Below are positions 50,755 through 59,716 of a stretch of 64,000 nt of DNA, in pieces. The stretch spans positions 1-64,000 of the forward strand of contig DATLED010000095.1 in the NCBI GenBank assembly GCA_035525495.1. The letters run 5' to 3'. Source of the stretch: DATLED01 sp035525495. GTDB taxonomy: Bacteria > Actinomycetota > Acidimicrobiia > Acidimicrobiales > CADCTF01. The notes beneath the pieces are model-generated. The model saw nothing but the letters and a program-made list of their open reading frames with translations, ran no database searches and was not told the origin of the DNA. The translations under genes and the position numbers were made by a program. Every line of letters begins with the position of its first letter. Position 1 is the first letter of the stretch.

Positions 50755-51985
50755 CGTGAAGAAGATCCTCCCGATCTTCCTGGGCGTGCTGAGCGCCATC
50801 GGTGGGTTCGTCGACATCGGCGACCTGGTGGCCAACGCCGAGAGCGGCGCGCGATTCGGTCTGTCGCTCGCGTGGGTCGTCGTCGTCGGCGTCATCGGGA
50901 TCGTGCTCTACGCCGAGATGGCGGGACGTGTCGCGGCCGTGTCCGGCCGGCCGACCTTCGACCTCATCCGTGAGCGTCTCGGCGCACGCGCGGCGTTCGT
51001 GAACCTCCTCGCCTCGTTCTTCATCAACTTCCTCACGCTCACCGCGGAGATCGCAGGCATCGCCCTCGCCATCCTGCTGCTGACGAGGATCAACTACCTC
51101 CTTCTGCTGCCGTTCGCCGCCTTCGCCGTCTGGCTCGTGATCTGGCGCGTGAAGTTCGAACGCATGGAGGAGATCTTCGGCATCCTCGGCCTGTCGCTGC
51201 TCGTGTTCGGCTTCGCCGTGTGGAAGCTGAGCCCCGACTGGACCGAGCTGTTCCACCAGGCGGTGCGGCCGACGGTCCCCTCCGGCGACGGCCACCCGAC
51301 GTGGGTCTTCTTCGCCATCGCGCTGTTCGGCGCGGCGATGACGCCCTACGAGGTGTTCTTCTTCTCGTCGGGTGCCGTCGAGGAGCGATGGAGCGACAAG
51401 GACCTCAGGATCAACCGCGCCAACGTGTACATCGGGTTTCCGCTCGGCGGCGCGCTCTCGCTGTTCATCATGGCGGGCGCGGCCATCGTCCTCGGTCCGC
51501 TCCACGTGTCGGTCAGCCACCTCTCACAAGTGGCGCTCCCGGTGGTGCTCGGCGCCGGGAAGATCGGCCTGGCGCTGTTGTGCGTCGGCCTCTTCGCCGC
51601 GACCTTCGGTGCCGCGCTGGAGACCGGCCTCTCGGCCGGATACGCGGTGGCGCAGTTCTTCGGGTGGCCGTGGGGGAAGATGCGCCGACCGACCGAGGCA
51701 TCGCGCTTCCACCTGGTCGTGCTCATCTCGGTGGTCCTCGCCGCCGCCCTCGGGCTCACCGCCGTCGATCCGATCAAGGTGACGGAGTACTCGATCGTGC
51801 TGTCGGCGGCCGCGCTGCCCCTGACGTACTTCCCGTTGCTCGTGGTGGCCAACGACCGCGACTACATGGGCGACCAGGTGAACGGTCGGTTCGTCAACGG
51901 CGTCGCCACCGTGTACCTCGTCGTCCTGAGCGTCGTCGCCATCGTCACGATCCCCCTGATGATCGCCACCAAGGCCGGTGCGTGA
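50744..51985 (+). CDS. NRAMP-related metal ion transporter
   Basis: A 413-residue membrane protein with about 11 hydrophobic segments and the NRAMP-type order. The canonical DPGN motif of helix 1 is replaced by FVDIGDLVANAESG, and the MPH motif of helix 6 by GAAMTPYEVFFFSSG. This places it among NRAMP-related proteins with altered metal selectivity, possibly magnesium or manganese. ATG 50744 overlaps the lipoprotein gene; GTG 50756 (MKKILPIF) is an alternative. Two PRC-barrel genes follow with overlapping ends. Confidence 0.8.
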   Translation: MSADVKKILPIFLGVLSAIGGFVDIGDLVANAESGARFGLSLAWVVVVGVIGIVLYAEMAGRVAAVSGRPTFDLIRERLGARAAFVNLLASFFINFLTLTAEIAGIALAILLLTRINYLLLLPFAAFAVWLVIWRVKFERMEEIFGILGLSLLVFGFAVWKLSPDWTELFHQAVRPTVPSGDGHPTWVFFAIALFGAAMTPYEVFFFSSGAVEERWSDKDLRINRANVYIGFPLGGALSLFIMAGAAIVLGPLHVSVSHLSQVALPVVLGAGKIGLALLCVGLFAATFGAALETGLSAGYAVAQFFGWPWGKMRRPTEASRFHLVVLISVVLAAALGLTAVDPIKVTEYSIVLSAAALPLTYFPLLVVANDRDYMGDQVNGRFVNGVATVYLVVLSVVAIVTIPLMIATKAGA

Positions 51986-52350
51986 TGGCACGCGCCCGAG
52001 AGATCGACGCCGCCTTCCACCTCCTGGACCGTCAGATCGTCGACGTCGACGGCACGCCCGCTGGCAAGGTCGACGACCTCGAGCTCACCGAACGGGCCGA
52101 CGGCGCGCCCTACGTCTCCGCCATCCTCTCGGGAGGCGGCGCCATCGGGCCGCGGCTGAGTCGTCGGTGGGGCGGATGGGGGCGTTGGCTCACGGCCGTC
52201 CACCGCATCGACTTCTCGCTCGTGCGCGGCATCGGCTCCGACGTCGAGCTCATCGTGTCGGCCGACGATCTCGGCACTCACGACGCCGAGCGTTGGGCGC
52301 GAGATCACGTCATCGGCCACATCCCGGGAGCGGACCGTGCGGCTGAGTGA
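51985..52350 (+). CDS. PRC-barrel domain protein
   Basis: A 121-residue protein with a PRC-barrel-like beta motif (LLDRQIVDVDGTPAGKVDDL) and a second segment around VHRIDFSLVRGIGSDVELIV. Its start overlaps the transporter stop as TGATG. PRC barrels often bind proteins or RNA; here coupling suggests a regulatory accessory of the transporter. Confidence 0.75.
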   Translation: MARAREIDAAFHLLDRQIVDVDGTPAGKVDDLELTERADGAPYVSAILSGGGAIGPRLSRRWGGWGRWLTAVHRIDFSLVRGIGSDVELIVSADDLGTHDAERWARDHVIGHIPGADRAAE

Positions 52351-52645
52351 TCTGCTCGGCAAGCGCGTCGTGGACGCCGATGGTCACGCGCTCGGCACCG
52401 TCACCGACGTCCCTCTGGCCCGCACGGGGCCGGAGCTGACGGGATTCGGTCCGGCCTACGTCGTCGCCGGCCTCCGCGTGTCGAAGAGGTCCGGGAACTT
52501 CTTCGGCTACGAGCGCGAGGACGCCCGCGGCCCGGCGCTCGTCCGTTCGGCGTTCCGCTGGTTGCACCGCGGCGACGAGCTCGTGACGTGGGCGCGCGTC
52601 GCCGACGTGGGCGACGACCTGATCAGGCTCCGTAGCGCTTCGTGA
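52337..52645 (+). CDS. PRC-barrel domain protein
   Basis: A 102-residue protein with the PRC-barrel opening LSDLLGKRVVDADGHALGTV. GTG 52337 lies 14 nt inside the previous gene, so the two PRC-barrel proteins are made together. Its 3' end overlaps the convergent nitronate monooxygenase gene by 23 nt. Confidence 0.75.
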   Translation: MRLSDLLGKRVVDADGHALGTVTDVPLARTGPELTGFGPAYVVAGLRVSKRSGNFFGYEREDARGPALVRSAFRWLHRGDELVTWARVADVGDDLIRLRSAS

Positions 52646-53555
52646 GCTCGGCGATCGTCGCCTCGAATCCGGCCATCGTGTCGGCGAGGATCTCGGCGAC
52701 GGGGCGCACCGACTCGATCCGTCCCGCGACCTGACCCGTCAGGGCGATCGACGCTTCGAGGTCGCCGCCGAAGTAGAGGTCGCGCACGGTGCCGAACTCC
52801 CCCATGCTCACGCTCTCCTCTCGCTCGAGACGGCTCGACCGCTCGGTGCGCAGTGCCCGCAGTCCCGGCTTGGAGTGCCGGTTGAGGAAGACGGTGTCGG
52901 TCTCGGCGGCGTTCACGATGGCCTGCTTCCAGTTGTCGTGCACCGGCGACTCCAGCGCCGACACCATGCGGGTCCCCATCTGCACGCCCTCGGCTCCGAG
53001 CGCGAACGCGGCCGCCATCGAGGGGCCATCCACGATGCCGCCGGCGGCGATGATCGGCACGTCGACCTTTGACCGGACGAGCGGGAGGAGCACCATCGTC
53101 GAGACGTCCTGGGGATTCTTGAAGCCTCCGCCCTCGCCGCCCTCGACGACGAGTCCGTCGACTCCCGCGTCGACCGCCTTGAGCGCACCCCTCAGGGTCG
53201 GCACGACGTGGAACACGATCAGACCTGCGTCCTTGAGCTGCTTCGTGTAGCGGGTCGGATCGCCGGCAGACGTCGTCACGAAGCGCACGCCCTGCGCGAT
53301 CACGAAGTCGACGATCTTCGGGTCGCGCACGAATGCCTGCGCGACGTTCACGCCGAAGGGCTTCGACGTGAGCTCCCGCATCTTGCGGATCTCCTCGCGC
53401 ACCGCGTCGAGCTCGCCGGACGACGTCTCGATGATGCCGAGCCCGCCCGCTTCGGAGACCGCCGACGCCAGCTGTGCTCGCGCGATCCATCCCATCGGCG
53501 CCTGCACGATCGGCAGGTCGACGCCCAGCAGCTCGGTGACGCGGTTCACGATCAT
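52623..53555 (-). CDS. Nitronate monooxygenase / 2-nitropropane dioxygenase family
   Basis: A 310-residue FMN TIM-barrel enzyme. Markers are VQAPMGWIARAQLASAVSEA, the phosphate-binding VVEGGEGGGF and IAAGGIVDGPSMAAAFALGA, and the terminal EGVQMGTRM. Class I or II assignment was not possible by eye. It oxidises alkyl nitronates or acts on a related substrate. ATG 53555 (MIVNRVTELL) is the usual beginning. Confidence 0.9.
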   Translation of the reverse strand: MIVNRVTELLGVDLPIVQAPMGWIARAQLASAVSEAGGLGIIETSSGELDAVREEIRKMRELTSKPFGVNVAQAFVRDPKIVDFVIAQGVRFVTTSAGDPTRYTKQLKDAGLIVFHVVPTLRGALKAVDAGVDGLVVEGGEGGGFKNPQDVSTMVLLPLVRSKVDVPIIAAGGIVDGPSMAAAFALGAEGVQMGTRMVSALESPVHDNWKQAIVNAAETDTVFLNRHSKPGLRALRTERSSRLEREESVSMGEFGTVRDLYFGGDLEASIALTGQVAGRIESVRPVAEILADTMAGFEATIAELTKRYGA

Positions 53556-53574
53556 CTCCAGCAAGCTAGTGACG

Positions 53575-54090
53575 ATGCCCGCGCTCGTCCCGCCCGACCC
53601 GGCGCTGCACCCGTCCTTCTCGGAGGCCGTCGCGGAGTTCCTGGCCGAGGGCGTCAATCCCGACCACTACCGAGCCGAGCTGCGAGACCGGCCGAGCTTC
53701 GACGAGTGGCTCCTGGTGCTCGCCGATGAGGGTCGCCCCGACGCCAAGCCCCGTTTCGAGGGGTGGGTCCCGCAGACGACGCTCTGGTGGATCGAGGGCG
53801 AGGAGTACCTCGGTCGGGTGGCGATCCGCCATCGGCTCAGCGAGCCGCTCCTCCGGTTCGGCGGGCACATCGGGTACGACGTGCGGCCATCGGCGCGGCG
53901 CCGGGGGCACGCGACGGCCATGCTCGCCGCGTCCCTCCCGATCGCCCGGGAGCTCGGCATCGAGAGCGCGCTGGTCACCTGCGACCACGACAACATCGGG
54001 TCGAGGAAGGTCATCGAGGCGAATGGCGGTGAGCCCGACGTCCCGAACTCCGTGAAGCTGCGCTACTGGGTTCCGACCGGTCGCCGTTGA
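53575..54090 (+). CDS. GNAT-family N-acetyltransferase
   Basis: A 171-residue GNAT protein. The acetyl-CoA pyrophosphate loop is VRPSARRRGHATAMLA, followed by ELGIESALVTCDHDNIGSRK. Its beginning (ALHPSFSEAVAEFLAEG) matches small predicted acetyltransferases. ATG 53575 or GTG 53569 is the start, in a very short divergent spacer. Its stop overlaps the TTG start of the next gene. Confidence 0.85.
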   Translation: MPALVPPDPALHPSFSEAVAEFLAEGVNPDHYRAELRDRPSFDEWLLVLADEGRPDAKPRFEGWVPQTTLWWIEGEEYLGRVAIRHRLSEPLLRFGGHIGYDVRPSARRRGHATAMLAASLPIARELGIESALVTCDHDNIGSRKVIEANGGEPDVPNSVKLRYWVPTGRR

Positions 54091-55001
54091 CGATCGACAT
54101 CCCCGACGACCTGCCGGTCGTCGTCGAGCAGCGAAGGCACGAGGAGGGACGGCGCTGGCTCGAGCGCCTGCCGTCGCTGCTCGGCGCCGCCGCGACTCGG
54201 TGGGATCTCGAGCTCGGCCCGCCGTTCCGCGGCGGTAGCGCGGCGTGGGCCGGGCCCGTGCGTCGCCGCACCGACGGGCTCCGATGCGTGCTCAAGGTGA
54301 CGCTCCCCCATCGCGAAGCCCGCTTCGAGGGCGCCGGCCTGGCCCTGTGGGGCGGCGAGGGCGCTGTTCGCCTCATCGACGCCCACGACGACGACTTCGC
54401 GCTGCTCATCGAGGAGTGCCTGCCCGGGTCGACGCTGTTGGACCATCCGGCACCGCCAGAGGAGCGCCTCGCCCTCGCCGCCGGCGTGCTTCGCCGGCTG
54501 TGGTCGGTCCCCGTGCCGAACGACGCGCCCTTCGAGCGAGTCGCCGACGTGTGCGCCGATTGGGCCGAGCTGGTTCGCCGGCGGATGGAGGAGCACCGAC
54601 CGCCGCTCGACTCAGGACTCGTCGAGGTCGGGGCCACGCTGTTGGAGTCGTTGCCGGCGTCGGCAACCAGATCGGTGCTGGTCCATGGCGACTTCAACCC
54701 GACCAACCTCCTGCGGTCCGAGCGGGAGCCCTGGCTCGCCATCGACGCCAAGCCGATGATCGGCGACCCCGGGTACGACCCGCTGTCGCTCGTCCTCCAG
54801 GTCGGCGACCCGGTCGCCGATGGGCTGGTGCTCCCCCGCTACACCCTGGTTGCGGAGGTCCTCGCGGAGCCGGTCGAGCGGCTGCTCGCGTGGTCGGTGG
54901 CGCGGCTGGTCGAGTCGGCGCTCTGGCACGTCTCGCGTGGCGAGGATCCTTTGCGCACGATGGGCCAGGCGCGGGTGCTCGCTGAGGTCGCCGGCCTCTG
55001 A
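54087..55001 (+). CDS. Streptomycin 6-kinase-like phosphotransferase
   Basis: A 304-residue APH(6)/hydroxyurea-phosphotransferase-type kinase. The catalytic loop is LVHGDFNPTNLL, and the metal segment AIDAKPMIGDPGYDP is typical of this group. The start appears to be TTG 54087, inside the stop of the acetyltransferase gene. An acetyltransferase next to a phosphotransferase resembles a drug-modification pair. Either may act on endogenous metabolites; resistance is not established. Confidence 0.82.
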   Translation: MTIDIPDDLPVVVEQRRHEEGRRWLERLPSLLGAAATRWDLELGPPFRGGSAAWAGPVRRRTDGLRCVLKVTLPHREARFEGAGLALWGGEGAVRLIDAHDDDFALLIEECLPGSTLLDHPAPPEERLALAAGVLRRLWSVPVPNDAPFERVADVCADWAELVRRRMEEHRPPLDSGLVEVGATLLESLPASATRSVLVHGDFNPTNLLRSEREPWLAIDAKPMIGDPGYDPLSLVLQVGDPVADGLVLPRYTLVAEVLAEPVERLLAWSVARLVESALWHVSRGEDPLRTMGQARVLAEVAGL

Positions 55002-55019
55002 CTTGACCTTGCGGTCAAG
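55002..55019. promoter_or_regulatory. Operator-like inverted repeat before the DUF35-thiolase operon
   Basis: CTTGACC-TTGC-GGTCAAG has perfect 7-bp arms and lies 22 nt before ATG 55042. It is a likely binding site for a dimeric repressor, and TTGACC could double as a -35 box. Confidence 0.5.
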
Positions 55020-55041
55020 GGATTGGGAGTCTGCGGCCTCC

Positions 55042-55449
55042 ATGACGATGCCCATGTCGAAGATCGAGCCGCGGTCGACGCCCGAGACGGAGCCCTTCTG
55101 GGAGGGCACCGCCGCCGGCGAGCTGCGGATCCAGCGCTGTATCCCCTGCGATGCCCACTTCTTCCCACCGCGACCGTTCTGCCCGCGGTGCCTCTCCGAC
55201 GCGGTGTCATGGGAGACGGTGAGCGGACGGGGCACGCTGCACACCTACGTCATCAACCACCGGGCGGCACCGGGCTTCGAACCGCCCTACGCCATCGCCG
55301 TCATCGAGCTCGACGAGGGCCCTCGGATGATGGGCAACATCGTGGGGGTCGATCAGACGCCGGAGGCGCTGTCACTCGACATGCCGCTGCAGATCACCTT
55401 CGAGCAGCGCGGCGCCATGGCCGTTCCCGTGTGGGAGCCCGCGTCATGA
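55042..55449 (+). CDS. DUF35 OB-fold acyl-CoA-associated protein
   Basis: A 135-residue protein with a zinc ribbon (RCIPCDAHFFPPRPFCPRC, two CxxC pairs) followed by an OB fold (SGRGTLHTYVINHR, PYAIAVIELDEGPRM). DUF35 proteins form complexes with thiolase-like partners and channel acyl-CoA. Its stop overlaps the thiolase start as ATGA, in line with such a complex. An operator-like repeat lies just upstream. Confidence 0.9.
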   Translation: MTMPMSKIEPRSTPETEPFWEGTAAGELRIQRCIPCDAHFFPPRPFCPRCLSDAVSWETVSGRGTLHTYVINHRAAPGFEPPYAIAVIELDEGPRMMGNIVGVDQTPEALSLDMPLQITFEQRGAMAVPVWEPAS

Positions 55450-56612
55450 GCGGGACGATCAAGAACCGCATCGCCATCGTCGGTGCCGCCGAGACGACGG
55501 AGCTCGGACGGATCCCGGGGCTGTCCACCATCGGGCTGCATGCGGATGCGGCCCGCAACGCCATCGCCGACTGCGGCATCGACCCGTCGGAGATCGACGG
55601 CATCGCCTGCGCGGGGCAGAGTCCGGTCGCGGTCGCCCAGTACCTCGGCATCACTCCGACGTACGTCGACGGCACGGGCGTGGGCGGGTGCTCGTTCATG
55701 CTCCACGTGCGCCATGCGGCCGCGGCCATCGCCGCGGGGATGTGCGATGTCGTGCTCGTGACGCACGGCGAATCGGGGAAGTCGCGGGTCGGCGCGGGCG
55801 GCTGGGGCGGGGGTGGCGACGGGTCGCTGGCCGGCCAGTTCGAGATGCCCTTCGGCCCGACGGGACCGCCGACGATGTTCCCGATAGGCGTGCTCCGCTA
55901 CATGAAGGAGACCGGTCTCACGCACGAGCAGCTGGCGATGGTGGCGGTCGTGCAGCGGCAGTGGTCGTCGCAGAACCCGCGGGCGATGATGCGGGACCTC
56001 ATCACGGTCGATGACGTCCTCGACAGCCGGATGGTGGCGTACCCGATGCACCTGCTGGAGTGCTGCCTCGTCACCGACGGCGGCGGTGCGCTGATCGTGA
56101 CGTCGGCCGAGCGGGCGAAGGCGATGTCCGGTGAGCTGCCTCACGAGCCGGTGTACCTGTTGGGTACCGGGGAGTCCTCGGAGACGCCGATGGTGTCACA
56201 GATGGAGGACTTCACGACCTCGAAGGCGTTTCGCGTGTCGGGCGCCAAGGCCTTCGCGGAGGCCGGCATCCGCCCCGCCGATGTCGACCACCTGATGATC
56301 TACGACGCCTTCGCCCACCTTCCGATCTACGGGCTCGAGGACCTCGGATTCGTCGGGCGGGGCGAGGCGGGCGCCTTCATCTCCGACGGGAACACGGCTC
56401 CTGGTGGATCGCTCCCCTTGAACACCAATGGCGGCGGCCTCTCCTACACCCACACCGGGATGTACGGGATGTTCGCCATCCAGGAGTCGGTGCGCCAGCT
56501 CCGGGGCACCGCGCCGGCCCAGGTCCCGGGCGTCGAGATCTCGGTCGCCCATGGGGTCGGCGGCATGTTCGCCGCGTCGGGCACCCTCGTCATGACGAAC
56601 GTCGTCCCTTAA
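55446..56612 (+). CDS. Thiolase-like protein (SCP2/lipid-transfer type)
   Basis: A 388-residue thiolase-fold protein. The nucleophilic Cys lies in GVGGCSFMLHVRHAA and the C-terminal HGVGGMFAASGT supplies the His/Gly loop. The second catalytic Cys motif of biosynthetic thiolases (CxG) reads SG in this protein, as in the SCP2-thiolase-like aldolase group. With the DUF35 partner it may cleave a beta-hydroxy or beta-keto acyl-CoA side chain. It converges with the next gene with a 4-bp overlap. Confidence 0.88.
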   Translation: MSGTIKNRIAIVGAAETTELGRIPGLSTIGLHADAARNAIADCGIDPSEIDGIACAGQSPVAVAQYLGITPTYVDGTGVGGCSFMLHVRHAAAAIAAGMCDVVLVTHGESGKSRVGAGGWGGGGDGSLAGQFEMPFGPTGPPTMFPIGVLRYMKETGLTHEQLAMVAVVQRQWSSQNPRAMMRDLITVDDVLDSRMVAYPMHLLECCLVTDGGGALIVTSAERAKAMSGELPHEPVYLLGTGESSETPMVSQMEDFTTSKAFRVSGAKAFAEAGIRPADVDHLMIYDAFAHLPIYGLEDLGFVGRGEAGAFISDGNTAPGGSLPLNTNGGGLSYTHTGMYGMFAIQESVRQLRGTAPAQVPGVEISVAHGVGGMFAASGTLVMTNVVP

Positions 56613-57343
56613 CCCGCGGCGACCGCGTCGTCGAAGACGCGGAAGGTGAAGGGCACGAGCGTCGCCTTCACACTCAGGGCGAGGGTGCGGAACAGGTCGG
56701 CCGTCTTCGCGTCGAGGCGCAGCCCCACGAACAGGATCAGAGCGAACAGGTCGCCCGACGGGAGCACGCCGCCGCACCCGACCACCGAGCGCACGTCGTA
56801 GGGCACGACGAACCCGTCCTGCGCGGGCACCAGCGGGCTCCCGTGCGCATCGGGGACGAAGAACACGTCGTAGTCCTTGTGGTGCATCCCCATCAGCTCG
56901 CGCTGCTGATCGGGGTCGACAACCGTGGCGACGTCGAGGCCGAGCTGCTCGATGAGCCCGAGGATCATCGGCGACCGTTCGACGGCGTCGGCCGTCATGA
57001 GGGGAATCGCCTTGTGACCCTGCGAAGCGTGCCGGTCGTTCCACGCGGCCTCCACGCCGGCGGTGCCGAGGAGCGTCAGGCAGCGCGTCCGGTCATCGAT
57101 GTCGCCGTGGTCCGCGCGCACGGAGTCGAGCAGGTCGCGGGGCAGGATCCCCACGCGGTGCGACTTGTAGACGCGCACGAGCCGACAGGCCGGTCGCTCC
57201 TCGGCGTCCACCAGGTGCTGGTGGAGGTACGAGGCCATCTCCTGCGCCGCGCCCTCCATCGACGTGGCCCGCTCGCGGATCTCCCGAAAGGCGTCGCGAC
57301 ACCCGATGAGGTCGTCGATGGAGAACTGGTCGAGTCGATGCAT
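56609..57343 (-). CDS. Hypothetical soluble protein, sensor-domain-like
   Basis: A 244-residue protein without membrane segments. Segments such as HLVDAEERPACRLVRVYKSH, TRCLTLLGTAGVEAAWNDRH and SQGHKAIPL recall an unnamed N-terminal module I associate with some actinobacterial and proteobacterial sensor kinases. The C-terminal half ends in GVLPSGDLFALILFVGLRLD. I cannot assign a function. 57344-57450 contains no gene. Confidence 0.6.
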   Translation of the reverse strand: MHRLDQFSIDDLIGCRDAFREIRERATSMEGAAQEMASYLHQHLVDAEERPACRLVRVYKSHRVGILPRDLLDSVRADHGDIDDRTRCLTLLGTAGVEAAWNDRHASQGHKAIPLMTADAVERSPMILGLIEQLGLDVATVVDPDQQRELMGMHHKDYDVFFVPDAHGSPLVPAQDGFVVPYDVRSVVGCGGVLPSGDLFALILFVGLRLDAKTADLFRTLALSVKATLVPFTFRVFDDAVAAG

Positions 57344-57450
57344 TCAGCGCTCCGGGCTCGGGAGGTCGAAGCGGCACACGCGTCCGCTCGCAAAGGGATG
57401 ACGTAGCCGAGTAGGCGAGTCGGCGAGACGAGTAGAGCACGTTCACCACA

Positions 57451-57828
57451 TCACGGCAGGGCAAAGCCGGCGACCTCGACGACGAGCTCACCCTCGGCGG
57501 GGTCGTCCTCGAACACGAACTGCAGGTCCTCCGTCTCGCCCCCGGCGAGGAACATGACGACCTGGTCGGCCGTGTGCTCCTCGCCGTCGATGGTAAGCGT
57601 CGCGTTCACCTGCACGTTCTCCGCCGTCTGGTCCCCCTCGTTCTTCACCGCCACGGGGACGAAGAACCGCCCGTCCCGCTCCTGGCTCCGGCCGACCACG
57701 ACCCGCGGCGCCGCAGGCTCCTTGCTCCCCGGGACCTGGGCGAGGACCGCACCGACGACGGCGAGGACGACGACCAGGGCGATGCCGAAGCTGACCCGCT
57801 CCGCGGGGTGCTTCTTCTCGGAACTCAT
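57451..57828 (-). CDS. TIGR02588-like membrane-anchored protein
   Basis: A 125-residue protein with one N-terminal membrane helix (FGIALVVVLAVVGAVLAQV) and an extracytoplasmic Ig-like beta domain (FVPVAVKNEGDQTAENVQVN, then GGETEDLQFVFEDDPAEGEL). It matches the pattern of TIGR02588, which occurs beside TIGR02587. Its start overlaps the end of that gene (57825-57828). Confidence 0.75.
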   Translation of the reverse strand: MSSEKKHPAERVSFGIALVVVLAVVGAVLAQVPGSKEPAAPRVVVGRSQERDGRFFVPVAVKNEGDQTAENVQVNATLTIDGEEHTADQVVMFLAGGETEDLQFVFEDDPAEGELVVEVAGFALP

Positions 57829-58691
57829 ACCGCGAGCCGACCCGCGGCGCCGCCGACGGCGGCAGGCAGCCCGAGCACGATCATCTGCGCGGCGATGTCG
57901 ATCGGGGGCTGGTCGAGAGTGAAGCGCCGAAAGAACGCCAGCATGGCACCCGACGCGATCACCGCAAGCAGGTAGCACGACAACGTCTCGGTGAGGGGGT
58001 CCTGGATGATCCCCGTCTGCTTGCGTCGCTTCTGCTGGTCGGAGAAGCCAGCCTCGAAGACGATGCAGTACGAGATGGCGAGGCTGGCGGCGATCAGCAC
58101 GATGAGCCACATCGGCGAGGCGGCGGCGGCGATCGTCGGGACCTCATCGGTCGGGGCGATGTTGAAGGCCACGAACACTGCGCCGAGCAGCGTCGCCCCG
58201 ACGTCTGCCACCGTGGCGTTGCCGCGGTCGTCCCCGCCCCCACCACCACCCTCGCTGTCGTCGTCACCGTCACCCTCCGTCCGTCCTCGCTGCAGGAAGT
58301 GGCGGGCCAGTCCGACCCCGAAGGCGAAAGGTGTCGCCTCGTAGATGACCTTGCCGAGCCCTTCGCGCATCGGCGTCGCAGCATCGATCTCCCGCAGGAT
58401 CAACAGGAGGCCGAACGCGCTCAGGAGGGCGATGGCCATGGCCTCGACGGAGTCCCGCGCGGCGTCGGACAGACGGACGTCCTTGGTCGAGCGAAACCCG
58501 CCGGTCCGGTTCAGGAGGAGGACGACGAAGAACGTGACGGCGAGGACGACGAGCATCCGCGCCGGATTCGTGATACTGCCGATCCACCACACCTCCATGG
58601 TGTAGAGGAGCGGAATCCCGAACAGCATCCCGGCCGACAGCCCGCGAACGGCCTCGTCGAGCTCCTTCGACCAACCTTCGCTCAGAGCCAT
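57825..58691 (-). CDS. TIGR02587-like integral membrane protein
   Basis: A 288-residue protein with about seven membrane helices (for example GLSAGMLFGIPLLYTMEVWW and MLVVLAVTFFVVLLLNRTGG) and a loop rich in Gly, Asp and Glu (residues ~148-168). It pairs with the TIGR02588-like gene by an ATGA overlap and with corA upstream by a 10-nt overlap. Function is unknown; linkage to CorA suggests divalent-cation or envelope physiology. Confidence 0.78.
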   Translation of the reverse strand: MALSEGWSKELDEAVRGLSAGMLFGIPLLYTMEVWWIGSITNPARMLVVLAVTFFVVLLLNRTGGFRSTKDVRLSDAARDSVEAMAIALLSAFGLLLILREIDAATPMREGLGKVIYEATPFAFGVGLARHFLQRGRTEGDGDDDSEGGGGGGDDRGNATVADVGATLLGAVFVAFNIAPTDEVPTIAAAASPMWLIVLIAASLAISYCIVFEAGFSDQQKRRKQTGIIQDPLTETLSCYLLAVIASGAMLAFFRRFTLDQPPIDIAAQMIVLGLPAAVGGAAGRLAV

Positions 58692-59695
58692 CCACGCCGC
58701 CGGAACAGCCGGTACAGGGACAGGCAGGACACCGCCATCACCAAGAGCGCGAACGGGTAGCCGAGCCGCCACCGCAGCTCCGGCATGTGGTCGAAGTTCA
58801 TGCCGTAGATCCCGGCGATCATCGTTGGCACGGCGATGATCGCGACCCACGCGCTCATCTTGCGCATGTCCTCGTTCTGACGTACGCCGACCTGCGCGAG
58901 GTTGGCGCTGAGCACGCTCGTCAGCAGTGAGTCGATGGCCTCGATGCGGTCGCGGGTGCGCAGGAGGTGGTCGTGGACGTCGCGGAAGTACTCCTTGGGC
59001 ACGCCGTCGGTCTGGGGCAGGTCGCCGGAGGCGAGGAGCTCGAGGGGGTCGGCGAGCGGAAGGACGGCATGGCGGAACTCGACGGTCTCGCGCTTGAGCA
59101 TGTAGATGCGCTCTGCGAGGTTGTCGCGGGTGTTCGAGAAGACCTGCTTCTCGACGTCGTCGATGTCGACGTCGAGGTCGACGAGGACGTCGGAGTAGTG
59201 GTCGACGACGCGATCGAGGATGGCATGGAGGACGCCGATCGGTCCGCACTTGAGCTCTTCGGGGGCGTCGACGATCTCTCGCCGCACGTCGGCGAGGACC
59301 TCGGTTTCGCCGTGGCGAACGGTGATCAGGAAGCCGGGACCGACGAACACGAGGATCTGGGCGAGCTCGATGATCTCGCTGGAGTCCACGTAGCGCGCCG
59401 CTTTGAGGACGACGAAGAGGGTGTCGCCGTAGACCTCGAGCTTCGGGCGCTGATGAGCGTGCACCGCGTCCTCGACGGCGAGTGGGTGAAGCCCGAACTC
59501 CTCGGTGATCTCGTGGAACTCCTCGGCCGTCGGCTCCCGCAACCCGATCCACACGAATCCCTCGGCGTGCGCGCGAACGGTGGACAGCGCCTCGCTGAGG
59601 GAGACGCGTCCGCCATGACGCTCGCCCGCCTCGTAGATGGCGCAGTCGACGATCACGCGAGGAGTCTGCCGAACTTCTCGCTCCGATCGCGCCAT
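58682..59695 (-). CDS. corA: CorA-type magnesium/cobalt transporter
   Basis: A 337-residue CorA/2-TM-GxN protein. The C-terminal helices carry the selectivity motif YGMNFDHMPEL. The large N-terminal domain contains PKLEVYGDTLFVVLKAARY and a long helix before the pore. It mediates Mg2+ (or Co2+, possibly Zn2+) flux. It is first in a three-gene operon with the TIGR02587/TIGR02588 pair, with overlaps throughout. Confidence 0.93.
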   Translation of the reverse strand: MARSEREVRQTPRVIVDCAIYEAGERHGGRVSLSEALSTVRAHAEGFVWIGLREPTAEEFHEITEEFGLHPLAVEDAVHAHQRPKLEVYGDTLFVVLKAARYVDSSEIIELAQILVFVGPGFLITVRHGETEVLADVRREIVDAPEELKCGPIGVLHAILDRVVDHYSDVLVDLDVDIDDVEKQVFSNTRDNLAERIYMLKRETVEFRHAVLPLADPLELLASGDLPQTDGVPKEYFRDVHDHLLRTRDRIEAIDSLLTSVLSANLAQVGVRQNEDMRKMSAWVAIIAVPTMIAGIYGMNFDHMPELRWRLGYPFALLVMAVSCLSLYRLFRRRGWL

Positions 59696-59716
59696 CGAGT
59701 GGCGAACGTCCCACCA

